Source: Cymodocea nodosa (Eukaryota > Streptophyta > Magnoliopsida > Alismatales > Cymodoceaceae). Taken from it: DNA of 64,000 nucleotides. Where the stretch lies: the NCBI GenBank assembly GCA_036874045.1, contig CM072336.1, positions 9,266,501 to 9,330,500 of the forward strand, read 5' to 3'. How positions within the stretch are numbered: position 1 is the first letter of the stretch; every line of letters starts with the position of its first letter. The position numbers and the translations under genes are program-made. Below are positions 56,861 through 64,000 of this stretch, one piece after another. The notes under the pieces were generated by a model. That model had not been told where the DNA came from. It searched no databases and was given only the letters and a program-made list of their open reading frames with translations.

Positions 56861-58061
56861 CTTAGCAAATTAAGATTTAACTAATTGGTCTTTCTAAAGT
56901 ACTAAACTTAATTCTTCATTTCACTCTTCTTCAAAATAATAAATTAGATTACTATATATATATTCTATATGCTTCAGTAATCTGTTTTAACTTTGTTTTC
57001 TCCTCTTCAACCTGCAAATATATTTAGAATATATGTAAATTTCATACAAAATATATCAGCATCACATAGGTGTTAATTATATTATCATTTTTTTCTTTTC
57101 AGCATCTATCACCCTGAATTTTCCAATATAATTTCCAGAATAAATTTCAAGTACATTCGAATCAAAACACAATCCAATTCAATATGATTAAGACAAGTAG
57201 AATAAAGAATTGTATCTTAAATAAACAACTTCAAAAGTCTAATCTAGATTCATACTTCAGCAATTTTAGATAACAGAAAATATATTCGATTCAAAAGATA
57301 TCTGTATTTCACAAAACACTTGTATCTTTTCAAAATAGTATATGCATATTTGTACTTTTAAAAGTTAATTTGACAAGCTTGAATCATACAAAAGCTTTCT
57401 AGTGTACCCATGTATCGAGCTTTCAGTCAACAATCCCAGATCTGATCAGGATCTTGGGTTGCCAGATTTAAAGAGTCATTTTTCAGGTCAACAATCATTA
57501 CATACCTATCTACTCAAGTACAAAAGGCTCGTGATCAAATAAGTCAATAAACTCTCAAAATTTTTCTCTTTTTTCCTCTTTTTGTTCTTTTCAGCATAGT
57601 ATATGAACGTATTTCATTAATACAGATGCAATAAAATACAAATCTCGTATATTCCTACTCTTATTATTTACTGAAAATATGAATCCATATCAATAAGCTC
57701 ATACTTTTTCTGTAATTTAATAAGATCTACACATAAATCATTCTACAAGTTTAATCAATCAAATTAAATGTATCATTGATCATATGTATTTCCTTCAATC
57801 CAAAAATCAACATTTCAGCTATTTCAGGATTTCAGATAATTTACTGAGTTTTAGTTAAACATTCTGATTTCTTTTAAAATCGTGAAATTGTTAAACTTAT
57901 AAATTTTAGCAAAAATATAAGATACTATATCTAGATTTGTATGAGTAGTAAAATTGGTAGGTATCTTATATAAGATTATAAATATAACATTTCAGTTGTT
58001 ACAGTTCTTTAAAAAAAAAAATTTTACAGTTTCAATTATCGGATAGTTATAGCAACTTCAA
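56861..58061 (-). repeat. Athila-type 3' internal spacer
   Basis: Non-coding, AT-rich DNA upstream (on the minus strand) of the polypurine tract. 57450-58061 matches 6948-7560. The match ends at 58061 in sequence that also occurs at 51805-51842, so the element is cut off there. Confidence 0.65.
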
Positions 58062-59100
58062 CTTTCAAACTTATGTTACACTCATCACAAGGGAAGTCTT
58101 ACGTTTAAACTTCGAGAGAAAGAAAAAACAGTGCCTACTTTTGATACATTATTGTTTCCAGTAAATTCTTCAAAAATATTTGGGAAGAAAAGTAAGTTTA
58201 TGGTAAATTCAATTATTACTTCAATTACCCAACATTTGTCCTTACTTCAAAACAATTCAGTACATACACTTACCTCGAGACCAGGTCAAAAAAGTAAATG
58301 TCTTCCTTCGATAATGATAGATATGGAAATAACTTGCATCTTTTCCAATGGATCATATCGCATGCGAGATAATTCGATGCAGATAAATTTTGAAATTATT
58401 TTATTATTTTTGAAAGTTTTACGTACATTCATTCGATCCATCGTTATTTTATCGTAATAAGTAGTAATTTGTGCAGGAAGAAAACGAGGGAAAAATAAAT
58501 AGTGAGAAAAAATTTTCCTTTATTTTCTATATTTGTGTTCATAAAAACGAGAAAAGATAATTCCTTGTTATTTCCTTTCATACTATAAAAAGTATTTTTC
58601 ATTACTTTCTACTTTGTTCGAAGAAAAACAAAGGTTATCAGATTTCAAAATATCCGTACGTACTTAATTGTTCAAGTATAATAGACTTATGAGACTTATT
58701 TTCTTTTAATAAGCATATCATTTGGACTTTGTCTATATATTTTCAAAACATTAAGTATAGACAAAAAATAAAATGATGCTATTGTTAGATATCAATTTTG
58801 AATAATATGAAATAAGATACAGATTTATAACTTCATATGAAGAATTTCAATTTCACATGAAGAACTCTTCAATCATATTTAATACATCTAACAATTAGAT
58901 TAAAATTTGAAATATTTATCTGACCTTAAATTTTATTTCTTAATTAAGATTTTTAGTACATTTAATATTAAAATTTTAAATAATACTATATAATTATCGA
59001 ATTATATAAAATCATAAAAATAATTAACATCCACAATATCAATAACATCAGAAATCAATTAAAACATTAAAACTCTCATAAAGAAGGATGCACTAAACAA
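58062..59100. other. No recognisable gene
   Basis: AT-rich DNA. One plus-strand open frame (58131-58457) lacks an ATG start, has no recognisable domain and is not supported by repeats or splice context. Confidence 0.4.
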
Positions 59101-59104
59101 CATT

Positions 59105-60178
59105 TTAAATATCTAACAATTTGCATACACCTAAGTTTCTTCTTAGATTAGAAAAAGAATTTTCATCTAACAGCTTAGTAAAAAGGTCTGCTAATTGTTC
59201 ATTTATAGATATAAAATTTAATTTAATTTTTCTTTTAAGAACATTATCCCTTAAGAAATGATGTCTAACTTCAATATATTTTGACTTAATGTGTAATACA
59301 AGATTTTTAGAAAGACTGATAGCATAGCTACTATCACACAAAATTTTAGTTTGTTCTAAATGTATTCCAAAATGTTTTAAGGTTTGCCTAATCCATAATT
59401 CTTGAGCATAACATAATGAAGCTGCAACATATTCAATTTCAATAGTAGACAAAGCTACATAATTTTGTTTCTTGTTGAACTAAGAAACTAAAGAATTTTC
59501 TAACAAGACTAAACCCTTAACAAGTTCATGCTTTGCTAATTTACATAATAATTTCATATTAGCATGTTCTAACCTTTTATGCCATAGCCATGTATCTTTA
59601 GATTTGGCAATTAAATATGACTTTTTATCTAGAGCACTAGAAGGTAATTTTAGGATAGTTACTGATCCTTTTCTTTTTACTTTAAATTTAACAAAATTAG
59701 AATGACTATCAACAATAAGACATTTATTATTTTCAAAAATAACTTTAGATCCTTTGTCTTGTAATTAATTTACACTAATAAGATTAAAACCTAAGTCATC
59801 AATTTATAGAATATCTAAAATAAATATAGAGTCAGTAACTCTAACCTTGCCAACACCTAGAATTTTACTTTTCTCTAAATTGCCAAATGTGATAGTTCCT
59901 TGTTTGCACTCTTGAATATCTTTAAGCAATTTTTTTCTTCCTATCATATGAATTGAGGCTCTACAGTCCATTGCCCATTTTGACTTTATCACCTATAAAA
60001 AGAGTAAAATCACATTTCTTGGAACCTAGATTTGTTTGAGTCCAGAAACATCAGAAGAACTACATATTGAAATAATACTACTATCCTAAGAAACCTATTT
60101 TTGAACAGTTTTAATCTTTTTCTTCTAAATTAATTTTGGTTCTAGGTTACTAAAATAAGTTTTCCTTTTATAATGAGT
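59105..60178 (-). pseudogene. Internally deleted copia: protease and pre-integrase fused to RNase H
   Basis: Minus-strand order: gag tail (about 60170-60000), protease (59992-59804; WAMDCRASIHMIG, where DSGAS is expected, so the active-site motif is altered), GAG-pre-integrase (about 59700-59500; LWHKRLEHANMKLLCKLAK), then directly RNase H (59470-59105; STIEIEYVAASLCYAQELW, CDSSYAISLSKN, QLADLFTKLL). Integrase and RT, normally about 2.5-3 kb, are missing between 59500 and 59470. The final RNase H part is open for 115 codons. The lineage differs from copia copies 1-3 in sequence. Such deletion derivatives cannot move by themselves. Confidence 0.8.
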
Positions 60179-60181
60179 CTT

Positions 60182-60490
60182 TGTAGGATCGTCTGTATCA
60201 CAAGAGGGGGGGTGAATTGTGTCTTTAGTAATTAAACTAGCGGATAAAACAAAAATACAAAACACTCGTAAATGAAATTCTATTCTTTTATTTCAAGACA
60301 GAATTTACAATATCTTTTCAGCTCAATTCACTTCTTGACAGTTTTAATACAGTAATTTTTGATATACAATTCAAATAAGAAAACAAAGCTCTTTTTCAAA
60401 ACTAATTTTGAATTGTATAAAACCTCATCTTTATGCACATAGCTCTTTTCTTTATCTTTGCTCAACTTCTGTATCTCTTCTTCTCTAGTT
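60182..60490 (-). mobile_element. Copia family 1-like LTR fragment
   Basis: Begins forward TGTAGGATCGTCTGTATCACAAGAGGGGG, closely matching the start of the LTR at 28916. The similarity fades, and by about 60500 the sequence is the downstream flank of the env-like ORF (matching 42260-42310). No primer site separates it from the copia remnant at 60178, so both are fragments. Confidence 0.6.
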
Positions 60491-60586
60491 GTCGAATTTC
60501 TCTAGTTGTAAATCATTAAACAGTTTACATAATGGTTTTGGTTACAAATTACAAAAAATAAATCATGTAATACATAATTTGTATAA

Positions 60587-63188
60587 TCACAAGCCTCTTT
60601 GTCTTCGAAAAATATCAATCAGGATATCTGAAATTTTCTTTGCAATATCTGTACTAACTCTGTTTATCTGATCAAGTAATGCCTGATTTAAATCATTTTG
60701 AGAAACTTGTGATGGTTGCTGTAAAAATTCAATATGTATGTCTATGTCTATACCTATATGTATTTCTCTGTGTATACCTTGTTGTACATCTGTATGTATA
60801 TCTTGTTGTATATCTGTATGTTGCTGTGTTTCTGTAAATTCTGCGGATTGTTGCTGTGTTTGCCGAACCTGTTGTTGTTGTTGTCTAAGGATAGGTGTAT
60901 CTGCCGCTTGGTATTTTTGGAGTTCCTTTGCAGAGAAAGATTGTGACTTTAATCTTTTCTGTGGCTAAGGTGTAATATCTGTTTGACTTGCCACAATTCT
61001 CAAAATTGTATCACCATAAAATAATTTACTCTACAAATGTAAGATATGAGAAACAAAAATATCATACTAGTTCACCTGTATATGGTTGATTAATGCGTAT
61101 GTAGCATAAAGACAGCATCTGCCAACTTCTACCCCATGACCAAACCTCTGAAACAATGTAGCATGCAATATTTTTGCAATAAAACATGCTTGGCCATTTA
61201 AGTCATTTAGTAATGTTAATGGTTTGTTGGCAGTTGGATCTTTGGCTAAACTTGTAATGTCCCATCCCAATCGATAAACCTGTTTTCTTTTTGATAATTT
61301 AACTCTTTCATTTTTCAGACCAAATACCTAATGAAGTAAATCTAGAGTTAAATATATGTCATTTTCTTGTATATTAAAAACATATACCTTCTTCCACTAT
61401 TAAGTTTGAGTAAAAACAATTGAGAAGTTCGGATATAGCAAGATGGCCTAGCTGTTGTAGAAGTAGAGTCAATAAGCCTTGAAATTCAAATAGTTCACGT
61501 ATGTGTGCCATCCCTTCAAACTTAACTAGTCTTGAATATAAAATTGTAAAAGTTTTATATGTCTGAAATTTGTCATAACAGGAATTATTTCTGAACCATA
61601 ATAGTGTATTTGCATCTAAACTCTGTTCAGGATTAGGTATTTTCTTGTCATGATGTTCTGATCTAGGACTTGTTTCAATATTATCAACAGCATCTATATT
61701 GTCAGATCTTTCAGAACTGGTGGAATTTCTATCAAAACTAGTATAAATGTCTGAAATATCTGTTATTGTCGTATCAATAATCTACTGAATTTCTTCTGTT
61801 TGTTCTTCTGGAAACATTTCAGTAGCAATAGTCTCTATAACAATTTGTATATCAGCAACTTGTATATCTATATGTGATCTATACAACTGTCTCTGTATGA
61901 AAGAATGTTCTATATCTATCTGTGGAATAGAATCATCCTGTATTTCTGAAATTTGTATATGTGAGACATTGGTAGTATCATATTCTATTTGTAACTATGT
62001 ATGTTGTTGATTATATACATTTATCAACAAGTATACGATATATTGTAACAAACATAACCATACATATAAAGTGTAGTATAAGCAACTGTACCAAAATTCA
62101 AAAGTCTCTATTCGAGATACAGTAAGAGGAAGAATATCTGTACATTCCTCTTCAGATGAAATATCTTCAAAATTCATAGACTCAGTGTCTATGTCATCAA
62201 TAATATCATCAAATTTGATATCATCTGTATATATATCATCAAAATTTCCTACATTCTCACTTTCTGTAGGAAAAGAATGTGTGCTTGCAGCATTGTGTGA
62301 AAAACTGTCCATTGTATTAAAAGATACATTATGCACTAATGTGACACAATAACTTAGAGTATATGCTTGTAAGCCAATATTTGTCACATCTTCTGGGATT
62401 CCTGACAAAAATGTCTATCCAGCTTCTGCAATGGAGCATAGTTTTCCATTTTTCACTGATTCTTCTTTTTGCTGTAATATTCCTTGTACACCTACAGTTA
62501 GTCCAAAATATTCAATTGTCTTTTTCTTTGTTCGACTATATGTCTGCAATGTTTCAGGTTGTTTAGGAGGTTCTAAAATTGTCTTAATTTCTCCTATTAA
62601 AGACACTTGTTGTCTTGATGGTCTTTCACCATGATGCCTAGGTGGTAATAATGGAATATAGAGTTTTAAGCTCTCCACCTCTGCCATTTTGAGTTGATAA
62701 ACTCTTTTTCCTTCACTTCGAAGGCCCATTTTGCTAATGGCAATTTTATGTTCATTAATATACTATTTAAAATCATCTAAAACAACTGAGGGAAAATAAT
62801 GTTGGGAATACAAGAATTGTAATTTCCTGTTTGCATTTTTGATCATTTGTCCCTACTTCTTTCCATAATAAGTGATAGACTGTACCGATGTCTCTGGTAC
62901 ATGTCCAGAACTTACAATCGCAGGGTTAGGTTGTAAATTTCTTTTCCATAAATGCAATGCGGAAAGTTCTATCTGTTTTAGTCTAAACTATGTTTCAGCA
63001 TAATTTTGAATAAATTTCCAACAGAAATTTTTCTCATCTTGAACAGCTTTTCTGATTTCGTGTAGTACTTCGTTTGAAAAAGTGTACCTGGAGTAAATAT
63101 CGTTGATTTCATTTTGCATTTTCTGAAGTTCTAGCTCTCTTTTCTGCACTTTGGTCATTCTACCACGTCCTCTTCTACGTCCTGACAT
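60587..63188 (-). pseudogene. Env-like ORF, copy C
   Basis: Minus-strand reading region from ATG at 63188 (MSGRRRGRGRMTKVQKREL) to TGA at 60587-60589 (DIFRRQRGL), about 865 codons with several stops and frameshifts. The parts are an Arg-rich start and coiled-coil-like segment (63188-62988), 62729-62415 (KMAEVESLKLYIPLLPPRHHG), an acidic part (62408-61995; NFEDISSEEECTDILPLTVS), the core domain (about 61510-61067; HIRELFEFQGLL, LNCFYSNL, LLNDLNGQACFIAKILH, ATYALINHIQVN), a Gln/Thr/Ile-rich repeat (60950-60730) and a coiled-coil-like end. It shares its core with copies A and D and is the most complete copy. It probably encodes a retroelement accessory or env-like protein. No membrane segment or signal peptide is evident. 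Confidence 0.65.
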
Positions 63189-63249
63189 TATTGATTAATC
63201 TTCGCTTTGCACTGTAGAACTTAATGGAAGGAAAGATTGTGAAGCTAGG

Positions 63250-64000
63250 GTTTTACCAAGGTAGAAACATGAAAGGTTGTTAGGAAAACATTCATAACTC
63301 TCCGAGTTTATAAATGGACAAACGGATTTAATCATGGAAATCATAAATATAAGATCTGTTACCGATAAATAACTCGAGTGCTTGCAATAACTATACAAGT
63401 TTTACAACCAACAATTGCAGAATACTTAGCGTAACTGTGCATATAAAGAAAATAACTTCAGGCTAAGTGAAAAAGTGAGAAAACTCGAAGACTTATGATA
63501 ACTGTTCGAGTTTCTCGAAGGAATAGGTGTGAAAAGTCGAAGATTTAAACATAACTGTTCGAGTTTCGACAGAGACATTATAAAGTAGTGAAATTCAACA
63601 CGTGCACAATTTGAACTTAAGGTGTTCAGAAAGTTTCAGAGACTTATAAACCTAACTATCCGATGCTTAGGTGCATTTCGGAGAATTACAGATAATCTTT
63701 TGAAAGATAACTTAAGTCAATCATCCAAATCACGACACGTGTACTTAAGCAATTTTATAATAAAGAGATGTTTCGGATTGTTACAAATCTAACTTTCTGA
63801 TACTTAGACGCATTTCGGAGAGTTACAGATAACTTACCGAAAATCCACTTAAGTCATGCATTATGGTTTCGACACGTGTACTTCATGAAATAATAAATTA
63901 GTCTATTGAACGTTTTAAAATACAACTATCCGATACTTGTAATATAACTTGTCGAAACAATAGAAAATTCGGATACTTAAGAATTAAAATACCTGCAAGT
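63250..64000. repeat. Hairpin-motif-rich leader upstream of env-like ORF copy C
   Basis: Contains AACTCGAAGACTTATGATAA with CTGTTCGAGTTT (63481-63515), and CTATCCGATGCTTAGGTGCA with TTTCGGAGAATTACAG (63655-63700). A closing block at 63930-64000 matches 56573-56660 inside the Athila-type LTR. No gene is seen, and the region continues past the window end. Confidence 0.65.

Noticed and set aside
58131..58457. 108-codon plus-strand frame
   Set aside because: It lacks an ATG start, has no recognisable domain and sits in AT-rich DNA.
60734..60968. Plus-strand open frames rich in Cys (CISLCIPCCTSVCISCC) that look like a cysteine-rich peptide
   Set aside because: They are the antisense of the Gln/Thr/Ile-rich repeat in env-like ORF C, where the minus-strand frame aligns with copy D.
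1..64000. CRISPR arrays, tRNA and rRNA genes
   Set aside because: No regularly spaced identical repeats with unique spacers and no cloverleaf or rRNA sequence were recognised. The short motif arrays are degenerate palindromes in LTRs.

Overview
This window looks like flowering-plant nuclear DNA from a retrotransposon-rich region. It is AT-rich, contains plant-type Ty1/copia and Ty3/gypsy (Athila-type) polyproteins broken by stops and frameshifts, LTR primer sites complementary to initiator tRNA-Met, nested LTRs with 5-bp target duplications, and plant genes with plant-like introns and TATA boxes. I cannot name the species. No bacterial operons, rRNA, tRNA or CRISPR were seen.

Layout. 1-4950: three truncated pieces of one minus-strand copia family, with a plus-strand LTR (1796-3107) between them. 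4951-6933: a block with a foldback element and a two-exon gene for a small secreted cysteine-rich peptide. 6945-14000: an unusual minus-strand assemblage of a 3' spacer, an F-box gene, an Athila-type gag and an env-like ORF. 14000-20268: Athila pol copy A with an LTR fragment inside. 20269-24040: copia copy 2 with 5' LTR and primer site. 24700-25400: an eroded copia integrase. 25400-34797: Athila copy B, carrying two nested solo LTRs with target duplications. 34798-37525: 5' LTR, primer site and gag of a plus-strand copia. 37916-38449: an unplaced ORF. 38990-43689: an env-like ORF split by a solo LTR, followed by a copia-type polypurine tract and LTR. 43690-49100: LTR, repeats, a minisatellite and AT-rich DNA. 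49406-51735: an inverted second copy of the peptide-gene block. 52700-53900: a GC-richer island and a Myb/SANT-like remnant. 54355-58061: a repeat, a complete Athila-type LTR with polypurine tract, and a 3' spacer. 59100-60500: an internally deleted copia. 60587-64000: another env-like ORF and its hairpin-rich leader.

The two peptide genes are the clearest functional host genes. Each predicts a signal peptide, an acidic spacer and a 34-residue Arg/Cys-rich core with an exact two-fold CC-x5-C-x3-C pattern. The copies lie about 43 kb apart in opposite orientation and differ by three residues.

The best candidate for something undescribed is the retroelement assemblage. An F-box gene follows an Athila-type gag where pol should be, preceded by good splice signals. 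Several otherwise different LTR families, and this element, also carry arrays of one quasi-palindromic motif (GAGTTA...TAACTC with family-specific flanks). A related env-like ORF occurs 3' of pol in Athila-type copies and directly upstream of a copia-type polypurine tract and LTR.
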